From: Thiopseudomonas denitrificans
GTDB taxonomy: Bacteria > Pseudomonadota > Gammaproteobacteria > Pseudomonadales > Pseudomonadaceae
Assembly: GCF_002866065.1 (NCBI RefSeq)
Contig: NZ_LNJZ01000005.1
Span: forward strand, 124,001-188,000
DNA: 64,000 nt
Direction: 5' to 3'
The translations under genes and the position numbers were made by a program. The notes under the pieces were generated by a model. The model searched no databases and was not told where the DNA came from. It saw only the letters and a list, made by a program, of their open reading frames with translations. Shown in pieces: positions 1 to 11,720 of this stretch. Every line of letters starts with the position of its first letter. Position 1 is the stretch's first letter.

Positions 1-279
1 ATTCCCGGCATCCGCCGCTGGCCCGAGGCCTATCTGCCGGAAATCTTCGAGGCCAGCCGTGTCGACCGTGTTGTCGACATGGGCCAGCAGGAAGCCGAGG
101 ACTGCATGCGCCGTCTGGCCCGTGAAGAGGGCATCTTCTGCGGGGTCTCGTCAGGCGGCGCAGTGGCCGCCATGCTGCGTGTGGCGCGGGAAGTGCAGAA
201 CGCGACGCTGGTGGCGATCATTTGCGACCGTGGCGACCGCTACCTGTCCAGTGGCGTATTTGACGAGGCTTCTGCGTGA
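1..279 (+). CDS. cysM: Cysteine synthase B, C-terminal part (5' cut by window edge)
   Basis: The reading frame is open from base 1 and encodes the last 92 residues of a PLP-dependent O-acetylserine (thiol)-lyase, which makes cysteine from O-acetylserine and sulfide or thiosulfate. The segment holds the family's C-terminal glycine-rich stretch (GVSSGG, near residue 50 of the fragment) that helps hold the PLP phosphate, followed by the CDRGDRYLSSGVF tail typical of CysM. The PLP lysine lies outside the window. The stop overlaps the GTG start of rlmD by 4 bases (GTGA), so the two are probably translationally coupled. The CysM rather than CysK assignment rests on the tail sequence and on the neighbours rlmD and relA, the order I recall in Pseudomonas. 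Confidence 0.9.
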   Translation: MPGIRRWPEAYLPEIFEASRVDRVVDMGQQEAEDCMRRLAREEGIFCGVSSGGAVAAMLRVAREVQNATLVAIICDRGDRYLSSGVFDEASA

Positions 280-1631
280 GCCGCAAACCCCGTACCGGCC
301 TGAGGTTTCAGCCCGCCGGTGGCCGGCAGGAGAGTGGGCCGGTGGTCGGCCAGAAACAGCTGCTGACGGTTGAACGTCTGGCCAGTGACGGACGCGGCAT
401 TGCCTTTGTTGACGGGCGCAGCTGGTTTGTCAGTGGTGCGCTGCCGGGCGAGCAGGTGCGGGCGCGGGTGCTGGCCGCCCGCAGCAAGGTGGTGGACGCG
501 ATTGCCGAGCGCATCGAACGGCCGGCCCCGGAGCGGGTGGAGCCTTTTTGTGCGCTGGCCGGAACTTGCGGCGGTTGCACATTGCAGCACATGCCGCTGG
601 CCCGCCAGCGGGCGTTCAAACAGGACTATCTGGCCGACCAGCTGCAGCGGGCCGGAGTAGCGGTAGCCGGCTGGGAGCCGGGACTGACGGTAGATGATCG
701 TGGCTACCGGCGTCGCACCCGGATATCGGTCAGGGTTGAAAAAGATGGTCGCGTGCAGCTGGGGTATCGTGCCCTGGCGTCACGCCAGATTGTTGCCGTC
801 GAGCAGTGCCCGGTGCTGGTGCCCGAACTGCAGGCGGTCCTGCCGGAGCTGGCAGCCTTTGTCCGCACCCTGCAACACCCACAGGCCATCGGCCATCTGG
901 AGCTGTTTTCGGGCACGGCCATCGCCTTGCTGGTACGCCTGACATCCGGCCTGCATGCTGCCGAGCAACAGGCCTGGCGTGAATTTGCCCGTCAGCAGCA
1001 GCTGCAGCTGTGGTGGCAGCCGGATGAGCAGCCTCTGCCTGACAGCCCCGACAACCAGCTGGCTTACCGGCTGCTTGACCAGGGGCTTGAAATCGACTGT
1101 CGGCCCGGCGACTTTGTCCAGGTCAATCCGGCCCTCAACCAGCTGATGGTCAACCGGGCGCTGGAGTGGCTGGATATGCAGCCGGGCGACCGGGTGCTGG
1201 ACCTGTTTTGCGGGCTGGGCAATTTCAGCCTGCCGTTGGCGCAGAAGGCCGCTCATGTGACGGCTGTGGAAGGTGTGCCGGCCATGGTGGAGCGGGCCCA
1301 GAGCACCGCACACAGGCAAGGATTCGACAATCTGCACTTTTTTGCCCGCGACCTGTCACAGCCCCTGACCGGAGCGGGTTGGGCAAAGTGGGAGTATGAC
1401 CTGATTGTCCTTGATCCGCCCCGCGACGGCGCGCTGGAAGTGGCAGGCAGCCTGGGTCGCTTTGGTGCGCGGCACGTATTGTATGTATCCTGCAATCCGG
1501 CCACACTTGCGCGTGACGCGGCGCTGCTGACAGAGCAGGGCTATCGTCTGGCACGTGCCTGTACACTCGACATGTTCAGCCATACCGGCCACGTTGAAGC
1601 TATGGCCCTGTTTGTCAAAACCGCACAGTAA
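276..1631 (+). CDS. rlmD: 23S rRNA (uracil-1939-C5)-methyltransferase RlmD
   Basis: The 451-residue protein matches the RlmD/RumA family, which methylates U1939 of 23S rRNA using S-adenosylmethionine. An N-terminal TRAM-like domain (about 25-80) is followed by cysteines C92, C98, C101 and C178, arranged as the [4Fe-4S] ligands of this family. The C-terminal methyltransferase has the SAM-binding DLFCGLGNFS motif, then DPPRDG, then the catalytic YVSCNPATLARD cysteine loop. The start is a GTG overlapping the cysM stop. Its length is close to the E. coli protein (433). relA follows after 9 bases, so cysM-rlmD-relA is probably one transcript. Confidence 0.95.
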   Translation: MSRKPRTGLRFQPAGGRQESGPVVGQKQLLTVERLASDGRGIAFVDGRSWFVSGALPGEQVRARVLAARSKVVDAIAERIERPAPERVEPFCALAGTCGGCTLQHMPLARQRAFKQDYLADQLQRAGVAVAGWEPGLTVDDRGYRRRTRISVRVEKDGRVQLGYRALASRQIVAVEQCPVLVPELQAVLPELAAFVRTLQHPQAIGHLELFSGTAIALLVRLTSGLHAAEQQAWREFARQQQLQLWWQPDEQPLPDSPDNQLAYRLLDQGLEIDCRPGDFVQVNPALNQLMVNRALEWLDMQPGDRVLDLFCGLGNFSLPLAQKAAHVTAVEGVPAMVERAQSTAHRQGFDNLHFFARDLSQPLTGAGWAKWEYDLIVLDPPRDGALEVAGSLGRFGARHVLYVSCNPATLARDAALLTEQGYRLARACTLDMFSHTGHVEAMALFVKTAQ

Positions 1632-1640
1632 GGAAAACTC

Positions 1641-3881
1641 ATGGTCCAGGTGAGAACCCAGCACCCCCTCAATGCCGATGGCAGTATTGACCTGGAGCGC
1701 TGGGTTGCGCATTTGCAGGAGGTGGATGACAGCGTGAACGCCGGCCAGCTGCTGCACGCCTGTGAGTTTGCCCGTGAAGCCGAACTCAAGGCTCATGCCG
1801 CCCAGAACCTCTGGCCTGATGGCAGTTCGAGCCTGCAAATCGGCCTGGAAACGGCGCAGATCCTGGTTGACCTGAAGCTGGATGAAGAAACCCTGCAGGC
1901 AGCGATCCTGTATCGGACCGTGCGTGAAAACAAGGCCAGCCTGGCCGAAATCGAGCAGGAGTTTGGTGCAACGGTGGCCAAGCTGGTGGATGGCGTGTTG
2001 CGCATGGCTGCCATCAGTGCCAGTCTCAACCCGCGCGATTCCGTGGTGCTGAATGCCCAGGCACAGGTGGAAAACTTGCGCAAGATGCTGGTGGCGATGG
2101 TCGATGACGTGCGTGTGGCGCTGATCAAGCTGGCCGAGCGTACCTGTGCCATCCGTGCGGTAAAGAACGCTCCGCATGACAAGCGTTACCGCGTCGCCCG
2201 CGAGGTATTCGACATCTACGCACCGCTGGCCCACCGGCTGGGTATCGGCCACATCAAGTGGGAGCTGGAAGACCTGTCGTTTCGCTATCTCGAGCCCGAG
2301 CAGTACATGCACATCGCCGACTTGCTGCATGAAAAGCGCATTGACCGGCAGCGCTTTATCGATGATGTGGTGCAGCAGCTCAATAGCGAGATCCGCGCGG
2401 CCGGTGTCGAGGCCGAGATCAGCGGTCGGGTCAAGCATATCTATTCGATCTGGCGCAAGATGCAGAAGAAAAACCTGCGTTTCAGCGAGATCTACGACGT
2501 TCGCGCAGTGCGCATCCTGGTGCCGGAAGTGCGTGACTGCTATACCGCGCTGGGCATCGTGCACAGCCTGTGGAACAACATTGCCCGCGAATTTGACGAC
2601 TACATCGCCAACCCCAAGGAAAACGGCTACCGCTCGCTGCATACCGCCGTGATCGGACCGGAAGGCAAAGTGCTGGAAGTGCAGATCCGCACCCATGCCA
2701 TGCACGAGGAAGCCGAGCTGGGCGTGTGCGCCCACTGGCGCTACAAGGGTACGGACGTTGACAGCCGCTCCGACCACTACGAAGAAAAAATCGCCTGGTT
2801 GCGCCAGGTGCTGGAATGGCACGAAGAGCTGGGGGATATCGGTGGCCTGGCCGAAGAGCTGCGTACCGACTTCGAGCCGGACCGGGTTTACGTGTTCACG
2901 CCGGACGGGCATGCGATCGACCTGCCCAAGGGTTCGACACCACTGGATTTTGCCTACCGGGTGCATACCGAAGTTGGCCATAACTGCCGGGGCGCCAAGA
3001 TTGACGGGCGCATCGTTCCACTGACCTATCACCTGAAAACCGGTGACCAGGTGGAAATCATCACCAGCAAGAACGGTGCGCCCAGCCGTGACTGGCTCAA
3101 CCCCCATCTGGGCTATGTCAATACCGCGCGGGCGCGGGCCAAAGTGGTGCACTGGTTCAAGCTGCAGGACCGCGAACAGAATGTCGAGGCCGGTCAGCAG
3201 ATGCTGGAACGCGAGCTGAACCGCCTGGCACTGATGCCGGTGGACTTCAACAAGCTGACCGAGCGGCTCAACCTGAGGGCTCCGGAGGACCTGTTCGCGG
3301 CAATTGGCGGCGGCGACATCCGGCTGGCCCAGGCAACCGGGGCCGCACAACAGTTGCTGGATAAGGGTGGCCGTACGCAGCAGCTCGATCTGGTGCCGCG
3401 CAAACCGACCGTACATGCCGAAACGCCACGTGACGAAGTACGCATCGAGGGTGTCGGCAACCTGCTGACCCAGATCGCCAAGTGTTGTCAGCCGGTACCG
3501 GGCGAGCCGATCACCGGCTACATCACCATGGGGCGCGGTGTCACCATTCACCGCCAGGATTGCCCGACGGTACTGCAGCTGGCCGAGCGCGAGCCGGAGC
3601 GCATCATCCAGGTCAGCTGGGGCAGTGAGCCGGTACAGACCTATCCGGTCAATGTGCTGATCCGCGCCTATGACCGCTCCGGCCTGCTCAGCGACATCAC
3701 CCAGGTGCTGTTTAATGAAAAGGTCAACGTGGTGGCGCTGCAGACCAGCACCAGCAAGGAAGATAACAGCGCGCTGATCCAGCTGACCATCGAGGTATCG
3801 ACCCTGGACGTGCTGAGCCGCCTGCTGAACCGGCTGGACCAGCTGCCCAATGTGATCGAGGCGCGGCGCCAGCGCAATTAG
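1641..3881 (+). CDS. relA: GTP pyrophosphokinase RelA, ribosome-associated (p)ppGpp synthetase
   Basis: The 746-residue protein makes (p)ppGpp when uncharged tRNA enters the ribosome. The order is pseudo-hydrolase, synthetase (around YDVRAVRILV and the NPKENGYRSLHTAV loop), TGS (VYVFTPDGHAIDLPKGSTPLDFAYRVHT region), a cysteine-containing segment (AKCCQPVPGE) and a C-terminal ACT domain (about the last 75 residues). In the N-terminal domain the hydrolase HD pair is replaced by Tyr-Arg (residues 91-92), so it should be synthesis-only, as in E. coli RelA and unlike SpoT. The start has a purine-rich AAGGAA just upstream. mazG, which I recall after relA in Pseudomonas and enterics, is not found; an exporter operon follows instead. 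Confidence 0.96.
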   Translation: MVQVRTQHPLNADGSIDLERWVAHLQEVDDSVNAGQLLHACEFAREAELKAHAAQNLWPDGSSSLQIGLETAQILVDLKLDEETLQAAILYRTVRENKASLAEIEQEFGATVAKLVDGVLRMAAISASLNPRDSVVLNAQAQVENLRKMLVAMVDDVRVALIKLAERTCAIRAVKNAPHDKRYRVAREVFDIYAPLAHRLGIGHIKWELEDLSFRYLEPEQYMHIADLLHEKRIDRQRFIDDVVQQLNSEIRAAGVEAEISGRVKHIYSIWRKMQKKNLRFSEIYDVRAVRILVPEVRDCYTALGIVHSLWNNIAREFDDYIANPKENGYRSLHTAVIGPEGKVLEVQIRTHAMHEEAELGVCAHWRYKGTDVDSRSDHYEEKIAWLRQVLEWHEELGDIGGLAEELRTDFEPDRVYVFTPDGHAIDLPKGSTPLDFAYRVHTEVGHNCRGAKIDGRIVPLTYHLKTGDQVEIITSKNGAPSRDWLNPHLGYVNTARARAKVVHWFKLQDREQNVEAGQQMLERELNRLALMPVDFNKLTERLNLRAPEDLFAAIGGGDIRLAQATGAAQQLLDKGGRTQQLDLVPRKPTVHAETPRDEVRIEGVGNLLTQIAKCCQPVPGEPITGYITMGRGVTIHRQDCPTVLQLAEREPERIIQVSWGSEPVQTYPVNVLIRAYDRSGLLSDITQVLFNEKVNVVALQTSTSKEDNSALIQLTIEVSTLDVLSRLLNRLDQLPNVIEARRQRN

Positions 3882-3983
3882 CGCAGGATTGTGCCGGGTG
3901 GTTGCAGAGCGATAGGGGCCGGCCTATGATTATCGGAACGGCCAAATGGTCTTATTGACAGGCTAGAACAGGATGTCTCCCGA

Positions 3984-5426
3984 ATGAAAACTGTGTCCGG
4001 TGCCGGATTATGGGCATATGCAACAGCTGTCCTGTTGCTAACCGGTTGTGCCTCGATGGCGCCTGAGTACGCCCGGCCGCAAGCTCCGATGCCGGAAGCC
4101 TATGCACTGCCCGTGACAGGTGCGGAGCCTGCCGGTGTGGTGCAAAACTTGCACTGGCACGACTATTTCACCGATCCGGTGTTGCAGCAGTTGCTTGCCG
4201 CCGCGCTCGACCACAACCGTGACCTGCGCATGGCGTTGCTGCGGGTGGAAGAGGCCCGTGCCTCTTACGGCATCCAGCGCAGCGAGCGCTTGCCGGATAT
4301 CAATCTTGGCGGGCAGGGTGCCCGCTCGCGCATTCCGGCCGACCTCAGCCCGTCCGGGCGCTCCGTGGTGGGCAGTGAATACCGCGCCGAAGTCGGCCTG
4401 ACCAGCTGGGAGCTGGACCTGTGGGGCCGGGTGCGCAGTCTTGAACAGTCGGCACTGGAAAGCTGGCTGGCAAGCGAAGCCGCCGGCCAGGCGGTGCAGA
4501 CCGCGCTGGTGACCGAGGTGGCCAACGCCTACCTGACCCTGCGCGAACTGGAGCAGCGGGTGGCGGTGACCCGTGAAACTGTTGCCAGCCGGGAACGCTC
4601 CTACCAGATTTTCCAGCGTCGTTACGAGGTGGGTGCCACGGCCAGGCTTGAGGTCACCCAGGTGCAGACCCTGTTGAACCAGGCGCAGGTGTTGCTGGCC
4701 CGGCTCGAACTGCAACAGGCCACGCAACGCAATGCGCTGCGCCTGCTGGCCGGTGATGCCGCCATGGAGCTGCTGCCACAGGCGCAAACACGGGCAACGA
4801 TGCTGGCTGATGTGCAGCCCGGCCTGCCGTCGGATCTGCTCACCAATCGCCCTGACATCATTGCCGCCGAACACCGCTTGCGTGCCGCCAATGCCAATAT
4901 TGGCGCGGCCCGCGCCGCGTTTCTGCCGCGCATTGCCCTGACCGGCAGTTTTGGCAGCGCCAGCGCCGAGCTGGACAACCTGTTCGAGTCCGGCAGCAAG
5001 GCCTGGGCCTTCATGCCGACCATCTCCCTGCCCATTTTTGATGGTGGCCGGCGCCGGGCCAATCTCGAGCTGTCGCAGGTGCGTCGCGAGCTGGCGGTGG
5101 CAGATTACGAGCAATCGATCCAGAACGCCTTTCGTGAAGTGGCCGATGCACTGGCCAGCAGCCACTGGCTGAGCGAGCAGCTTGCAGTCCAGCAGGTGGC
5201 CCGCGATGCACAGGCCGAGCGGGCGCGGCTGGCGCAGCTGCGTTATGACAACGGTTCGGCTGCCTATCTGGAAGTACTGGATGCCCAGCGTGATCTGCTG
5301 GATGCAGAGCAGCAGCTGATCAGCACCGCACGTGCCGTCCAGTCCAGCCGGGTGTCCCTGTATAGCGCTCTGGGTGGAGGCTATCAACAGTCCGCCGCCC
5401 CGAACACTCCTACAAGCAGCGAGTAA
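3984..5426 (+). CDS. NodT/OprM-type outer-membrane efflux lipoprotein of the RbbA-type exporter
   Basis: The 480-residue protein belongs to the TolC/NodT outer-membrane factor family. An N-terminal signal peptide ends in a lipobox (LLTGC, Cys22; residue +2 is Ala, compatible with outer-membrane sorting). Two outer-membrane efflux repeats follow, with the conserved [26 protein letters not shown] region split here only by a few substitutions. It should form the trimeric exit duct. The HlyD adaptor starts 3 bases after its stop, and the two permease genes follow, so all four are one operon. No clear sigma70 promoter was recognised in the 102-base gap after relA. Confidence 0.9.
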   Translation: MKTVSGAGLWAYATAVLLLTGCASMAPEYARPQAPMPEAYALPVTGAEPAGVVQNLHWHDYFTDPVLQQLLAAALDHNRDLRMALLRVEEARASYGIQRSERLPDINLGGQGARSRIPADLSPSGRSVVGSEYRAEVGLTSWELDLWGRVRSLEQSALESWLASEAAGQAVQTALVTEVANAYLTLRELEQRVAVTRETVASRERSYQIFQRRYEVGATARLEVTQVQTLLNQAQVLLARLELQQATQRNALRLLAGDAAMELLPQAQTRATMLADVQPGLPSDLLTNRPDIIAAEHRLRAANANIGAARAAFLPRIALTGSFGSASAELDNLFESGSKAWAFMPTISLPIFDGGRRRANLELSQVRRELAVADYEQSIQNAFREVADALASSHWLSEQLAVQQVARDAQAERARLAQLRYDNGSAAYLEVLDAQRDLLDAEQQLISTARAVQSSRVSLYSALGGGYQQSAAPNTPTSSE

Positions 5427-5429
5427 AGC

Positions 5430-6515
5430 ATGAGCAACAAGAAATTTTTCTCTGTTAACACCCTGATCCGCATCGGTATTGTGGTGGCCATTGTGTTGCT
5501 GGTGGCCCGCTGGGGCTGGCAGCAATATGTCGAGGCCGGTCCGGGCAACGGCTTTGTCAGTGGCAATGGTCGTATCGAGGCGACCGAGGTCAATATCGCC
5601 ACCAAGCTGCCGGGGCGAATTGAGGACATACTGGTCGATGAGGGTGACTTCGTGCAGACCGGCCAGCAGCTGGCAGTGATGCAGCTGGATACCCTGCAGG
5701 CCCAGCGTGACGAGGCCACGGCGGCCCTGCATCAGGCCGAAACCAGTGTTGCCGCTGCCGAGGCCCAGGTGGCCCTGCGTGAAAGTGACGCCGCTGCCGC
5801 ACAGGCGCAGGTGGCCCAGCGCGAGGCCGAGCTGGATGCGGCCGAGCGCCGGCTGGCCCGCTCCAGCACCCTGTCCAAAGAAGGCGCAGCCTCCATGCAG
5901 GAACTGGATGATGACCGTGCCCGGGTGCGGGGAGCCCAGGCCGCACTGACTGCAACCCGGGCACAGGTCAAGGCAGCGCAGGCGGCCATCAGTGCTGCCA
6001 AAGCGCAGCATGTGGGTGCCGAATCCTCTGTGCAGGCGGCCAGGGCTGCCATTGCCCGGATCGAGGCGGATATCCGCGACAGCGAACTGAAAAGCCCGCG
6101 TGATGGCCGCGTGCAGTTCCGTGTCGCCCAGCCCGGCGAAGTGCTGGGTGCAGGTGGCCGGGTGCTGAACATTGTCGATCTGTCCGATGTGTACATGACG
6201 TTCTTCCTGCCCAGCGAGATTGCCGGCAAGGTGGCCATTGGCAGCGAGGTGCGTCTGCTGCTGGATGTAGCGCCGGAGCTGGCGATTCCGGCCAGGGTGT
6301 CTTTTGTCGCCAGCACTGCCCAGTTCACGCCGAAAACCGTGGAAACGGCCTCCGAGCGGCAAAAACTGATGTTCCGCGTCAAGGCGCAGATCGCGCCCGA
6401 GCTGCTCAAGCAGCACCTGCACCAGGTCAAGACCGGCCTGCCCGGTGAGGCCTGGCTCAAGCTGGATGACCAGGCGCAGTGGCCGGCTTCGCTGTCTTCG
6501 CGTTTGACGGAGTAG
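5430..6515 (+). CDS. HlyD-family periplasmic adaptor (YhiI-like)
   Basis: The 361-residue membrane fusion protein has one N-terminal membrane anchor (about 11-28), then a lipoyl-like half motif ([20 protein letters not shown]), a long alpha-helical hairpin rich in Ala, Gln and Glu (about 85-210), the second lipoyl half ([18 protein letters not shown]) and a beta-barrel region. It should bridge the inner-membrane ABC protein and the outer-membrane lipoprotein encoded just upstream. Size and position before an RbbA-type gene match E. coli yhiI. The substrate is unknown. Confidence 0.9.
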   Translation: MSNKKFFSVNTLIRIGIVVAIVLLVARWGWQQYVEAGPGNGFVSGNGRIEATEVNIATKLPGRIEDILVDEGDFVQTGQQLAVMQLDTLQAQRDEATAALHQAETSVAAAEAQVALRESDAAAAQAQVAQREAELDAAERRLARSSTLSKEGAASMQELDDDRARVRGAQAALTATRAQVKAAQAAISAAKAQHVGAESSVQAARAAIARIEADIRDSELKSPRDGRVQFRVAQPGEVLGAGGRVLNIVDLSDVYMTFFLPSEIAGKVAIGSEVRLLLDVAPELAIPARVSFVASTAQFTPKTVETASERQKLMFRVKAQIAPELLKQHLHQVKTGLPGEAWLKLDDQAQWPASLSSRLTE

Positions 6516-6518
6516 GGC

Positions 6519-9257
6519 ATGACACAGCCTGTCGCCCGTGTTGAAGATGTCAGCCTGCACTATGGCAAGACCCGGGCGCTGAACCGGCTCAGCCTGGAGA
6601 TTCCCGCCGGCTGCATGGTCGGCCTGATCGGGCCGGATGGGGTGGGCAAATCCAGCCTGCTGTCACTATTGGCGGGAGCGAGGGTGATCCAGTCCGGCCG
6701 CATCGAGGTGCTGGGCGGCGACATGTCACTCAAGCGTCACCGTGACCTGATCTGTCCACGCATTGCCTATATGCCGCAGGGGCTGGGCAAGAACCTCTAT
6801 CCAACCCTGTCGGTGGAAGAGAACCTGCAGTTCTTTGCCCGCCTGTTTGGCCATGATGCCGCCGAACGTCGCCGCCGTATCGATGACTTGACCCGCAGCA
6901 CCGGCATGCACCCGTTTCTCGACCGGCCGGCCGGCAAGCTGTCCGGCGGCATGAAGCAGAAACTGGGATTGTGCTGTGCGCTGATTCACGATCCGGATTT
7001 CCTGCTGCTCGACGAACCCACCACCGGCGTTGACCCGCTGGCGCGCAAGCAGTTCTGGGACCTGATCGACCGCATTCGCCAGGAACGTCCGCACATGAGT
7101 GTGGTGGTGGCCACTGCCTACATGGACGAGGCCCAGCGCTTTGACTGGCTGGTAGCCATGGATGACGGCGCAATTCTGGCCACCGGCAAACCGGCAGAGC
7201 TGCTGGAACGTACCGGCAGCCATAACCTGGAAGAAGCCTTCATCCGTCTGCTGCCGGAAGACAAGAAACAGGGCCACGAGCCGGTTGTCATCCCGCCACT
7301 GGAAGTAGACGAGGAGGATATCGCCATCGAGGCGGACGGCCTGACCATCCGCTTTGGTGATTTCACCGCGGTGAGCAATGTCTCGTTCCGCATCCGCCGG
7401 GGCGAGATCTTCGGCTTTCTCGGTTCCAACGGTTGCGGCAAGTCCACCACCATGAAGATGCTCACCGGCCTGTTGCCGGCCTCCGAAGGCCGTGCCTGGC
7501 TGTTCGGGCACGAGGTGGATCCGCATGATATCGACACCAGACGCCGGGTCGGCTACATGTCGCAGGCGTTCTCCCTGTACAGCGAACTCACCGTCCGGCA
7601 GAACCTGGTACTGCATGCGCAGCTGTTCCATGTGCCCGATACCGAGGTTCCCGGCCGTGTGGCGGAGATGGTCGAGCGCTTCGGGCTGCAAGATATTCTT
7701 GACCGCTTGCCGGGGGCGATTCCTCTGGGCATGCGCCAGCGTCTGTCGCTGGCGGTGGCCATGGTACACAAGCCTGAACTGCTGATCCTGGACGAACCGA
7801 CTTCCGGCGTCGATCCGGTGGCACGCGACAACTTCTGGCGTCTGCTGGTCGAGCTGTCACGCCGTGACAAGGTCACCATTTTCATTTCCACCCACTTCAT
7901 GAACGAAGCCGAGCGCTGCGACCGCATGTCGATGATGCATGCCGGCAAGGTGCTGGACAGCGATGCACCGCAGCGGCTGGTGGAAAAGCGTGGTGCGGAC
8001 AATCTGGAGGAAGCCTTTATCGGCTACCTGCTGGAGGCCGGTGCCGACGAGTCCGGCAGCGAGGAGCGGGAGGTTACCGCAGTCCCGACAGAGGCTGCAG
8101 CACAACCGGCAGAAGAACTGTCGATCCCGGTGCGTTTCAGCTTGCAGCGCCTGTTCAGCTACACCTGGCGCGAAACCCTGGAGCTGCGCCGCGACCCGGT
8201 GCGTGCCACGCTGGCACTGGCCGGATCGATCCTGCTGATGTTCGTGATCGGCTTCGGTATCACCCTGGATGTCGAAGACTTGCGCTATGCGGTGCTGGAC
8301 CGTGACCAGACCACCTTGAGCCAGAACTATGCGCTGAACATTTCCGGTTCGCGCTATTTCATCGAGCAACCGCCGCTAAGCAGCTATGAAGAGCTGGATC
8401 TGCGCATGCGCCGGGGCGAGATTGCCCTGGCCATCGAGATCCCGCCGGGCTTTGCCCGCGACCTGTTGCGCGGGCAGGAAGTGGCCATTGGTGCCTGGGT
8501 GGATGGCTCCATGCCGCAGCGTGCCGAAACCATCCATGGCTATGTGCGTGGCCTGCACCAGAGCTGGCTGATGCAGCAGGCGCAGGAGCGCCTGGGTAGC
8601 GGCGTGAAGCCCAACGCCAGCATCCAGGACCGCTACCGCTACAACCCCGATGTAAAAAGCTTGCAGGCGATGGTGCCGGCGGTGATCCCCATGCTGCTGC
8701 TGATGCTGCCGGCCATGTTGACAGCACTGGCGGTGGTGCGTGAGAAGGAGCTGGGTTCGATCATCAACCTTTATGTAACGCCAGTCACCCGACTGGAATT
8801 CCTGCTCGGCAAGCAGCTGCCCTATGTGGGGCTGGCCATGCTCAACTTCTTCTGCATGAGCCTGCTGGCGGTGACGGTGTTTGGCGTGCCGGTCAAGGGC
8901 AGCTTCATGACCCTGAGCCTGGCCATTTTGCTGTTCTGCTTCATTTCCACCGGTATGGGCCTGCTGGCTTCAACCATCACCAGCAGCCAGATTGCTGCCA
9001 TGTTCTTCGCCATGATCGGTACCATGCTGCCGGCGGCGCAAATATCCGGTTTGCTCAACCCGGTATCGTCCACCGAGGGTCTGACCCGTCTGTCCGGCGA
9101 GATTTATCCGGCCACCCACATGTTCATCATCAGTCGCGGCATCTTCAGCAAGGCCCTGCATCTGCCCGACCTGTACGGCGCTTTTTGGCCCTTGTTGCTG
9201 GCGGTACCGGTGATACTGGGCGCGGCCATCGTGCTGTTGCGCAAGCAGGAGTCCTGA
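6519..9257 (+). CDS. rbbA: RbbA-type fused ABC protein: two ATPase domains plus ABC-2 permease
   Basis: The 912-residue protein joins two ABC ATPase domains and a C-terminal ABC-2 membrane domain. This architecture and length fit E. coli RbbA (YhiH, about 911). NBD1 has Walker A GPDGVGKS, signature LSGGMKQ and Walker [18 protein letters not shown]2 has GSNGCGKS and [14 protein letters not shown], but its signature is degenerate (IPLGMRQ), a feature I recall for this family. The membrane domain (about 540-912) has one helix near its start, a large extracytoplasmic loop and five or six C-terminal helices. E. coli RbbA was described as ribosome-associated, but the operon here points to export. 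The next gene starts 1 base after the stop. Confidence 0.92.
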   Translation: MTQPVARVEDVSLHYGKTRALNRLSLEIPAGCMVGLIGPDGVGKSSLLSLLAGARVIQSGRIEVLGGDMSLKRHRDLICPRIAYMPQGLGKNLYPTLSVEENLQFFARLFGHDAAERRRRIDDLTRSTGMHPFLDRPAGKLSGGMKQKLGLCCALIHDPDFLLLDEPTTGVDPLARKQFWDLIDRIRQERPHMSVVVATAYMDEAQRFDWLVAMDDGAILATGKPAELLERTGSHNLEEAFIRLLPEDKKQGHEPVVIPPLEVDEEDIAIEADGLTIRFGDFTAVSNVSFRIRRGEIFGFLGSNGCGKSTTMKMLTGLLPASEGRAWLFGHEVDPHDIDTRRRVGYMSQAFSLYSELTVRQNLVLHAQLFHVPDTEVPGRVAEMVERFGLQDILDRLPGAIPLGMRQRLSLAVAMVHKPELLILDEPTSGVDPVARDNFWRLLVELSRRDKVTIFISTHFMNEAERCDRMSMMHAGKVLDSDAPQRLVEKRGADNLEEAFIGYLLEAGADESGSEEREVTAVPTEAAAQPAEELSIPVRFSLQRLFSYTWRETLELRRDPVRATLALAGSILLMFVIGFGITLDVEDLRYAVLDRDQTTLSQNYALNISGSRYFIEQPPLSSYEELDLRMRRGEIALAIEIPPGFARDLLRGQEVAIGAWVDGSMPQRAETIHGYVRGLHQSWLMQQAQERLGSGVKPNASIQDRYRYNPDVKSLQAMVPAVIPMLLLMLPAMLTALAVVREKELGSIINLYVTPVTRLEFLLGKQLPYVGLAMLNFFCMSLLAVTVFGVPVKGSFMTLSLAILLFCFISTGMGLLASTITSSQIAAMFFAMIGTMLPAAQISGLLNPVSSTEGLTRLSGEIYPATHMFIISRGIFSKALHLPDLYGAFWPLLLAVPVILGAAIVLLRKQES

Positions 9258-9258
9258 G

Positions 9259-10383
9259 ATGAGAAAACTGAAAAACATCCTGCGCCTGGGCCGAAAGGAG
9301 TTGTGGAGTCTGGTGCGTGACCCGGTGATGCTGATCCTGATCGTCTACGTGTTCACCCTGTCGATTTACAGTGCCGCCACCGCCTTGCCGGAAACCATGC
9401 ACAACGCCACCATCGCCATTGTTGATGATGACCGTTCTGCCTTGTCCGGGCGCATTGCCAGCGCCTTCTATCCACCGGAATTCGTCCGTCCGCAGCTGAT
9501 CAACCAGGTGGAAATGGATGCCGGCATGGACCGTGGCGACTACACCTTCACCCTGCACATACCCTCCAGCTTCCAGCGTGACGTGCTGGCCGGGCGTAAC
9601 CCCGAGGTCCAGCTCAACATCGACGCCACCCGCATGAGCCAGGCCTTCACCGGCAACGGCTATATCCAGCAGGTGGTGATGGGCGAGGTCAACGAGTTTG
9701 TGCAGCGTTATCGGGCCAGCACACAGCTGCCGGTCGAGCTGGAAATGCGCTCACGCTTCAACCCGACCCTGGAAAAATCCTGGTTTGGCGGCGTGGCAGA
9801 AATCATCACTTCGGTGGCCATGCTGTCGATCATCCTCACCGGTGCGGCACTGATCCGCGAGCGCGAGCACGGCACCATCGAGCACCTGCTGGTGATGCCG
9901 GTAACGCCGGGCGAGATCATGATCTCGAAGATCTGGTCGATGGGGCTGGTGGTGCTGATCGCCACCTATGTTTCGCTTAACGTGGTGATACGCGGTATGT
10001 TGCAGGTGCCGATCGAGGGCTCGGTGCCGCTGTTTCTGTGTGGCGTGGTATTGTGCCTGTTTGCCATGACCTCCATGGGCATCTACATGGCGACGGTGGC
10101 GCGCAGCATGCCGCAGTTCGGCCTGCTGTTCATGCTGACCATGATTCCCATGAACCTGCTGTCGGGCGGGCGCACGCCCAGAGAGAGCATGCCGCAGTTC
10201 GTCCAGGACCTGATGCAGCTGGCACCAACCACCCACTTTGTCGAATTGGGGCAGGCGATCCTGTTTCGTGGTGCCGGGCTGGAGACGGTGTGGAAGCCGT
10301 TTCTGGCACTGTTCGTGATTGGCAGCGTGCTCTTTGTGCTGTCGCTGCGACGCTTTCGCAAAACCATCGCGCAAATGGCCTGA
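9259..10383 (+). CDS. ABC-2 type permease, partner of RbbA (YhhJ-like)
   Basis: The 374-residue ABC-2 transporter permease has one N-terminal transmembrane helix (about 20-42), a large periplasmic domain, then five C-terminal helices (from about residue 175) with the conserved LIREREHGTIEHLLVMPVTP segment of YhhJ/YbhR permeases. With the permease half of the upstream fused protein it would form a heterodimeric channel. It is the last gene of the four-gene operon; argG follows after 82 bases on its own ribosome-binding site. Confidence 0.9.
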   Translation: MRKLKNILRLGRKELWSLVRDPVMLILIVYVFTLSIYSAATALPETMHNATIAIVDDDRSALSGRIASAFYPPEFVRPQLINQVEMDAGMDRGDYTFTLHIPSSFQRDVLAGRNPEVQLNIDATRMSQAFTGNGYIQQVVMGEVNEFVQRYRASTQLPVELEMRSRFNPTLEKSWFGGVAEIITSVAMLSIILTGAALIREREHGTIEHLLVMPVTPGEIMISKIWSMGLVVLIATYVSLNVVIRGMLQVPIEGSVPLFLCGVVLCLFAMTSMGIYMATVARSMPQFGLLFMLTMIPMNLLSGGRTPRESMPQFVQDLMQLAPTTHFVELGQAILFRGAGLETVWKPFLALFVIGSVLFVLSLRRFRKTIAQMA

Positions 10384-10465
10384 GCGATGCGTGCGGCCCT
10401 GTAAATCTGCCGCCGGCAGCGGTAGAATAAGCCCTTTCTTTGTGCCGTCTTCCAGGAGTTGAAGC

Positions 10466-11680
<1,215 letters not shown>

Positions 11681-11720
11681 ACCTGCCTTGCCGCGTCGTC
11701 TGGCGCGGTTTGCTGCAACA

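Noticed and set aside
1356-3551. A 731-codon open frame on the minus strand across rlmD and relA
   Set aside because: It is antisense to two fully recognised genes and has no recognisable motifs; long antisense frames are common in GC-rich DNA.
3955-3960. TTGACA as -35 of the exporter operon
   Set aside because: No plausible -10 lies 16-18 bases downstream, and the start codon follows only 23 bases later.
4038-6560. An 840-codon open frame on the minus strand under the exporter genes
   Set aside because: It is the complement of clear NodT and HlyD genes, and is Gln/His/Gly-rich in the way antisense frames usually are.
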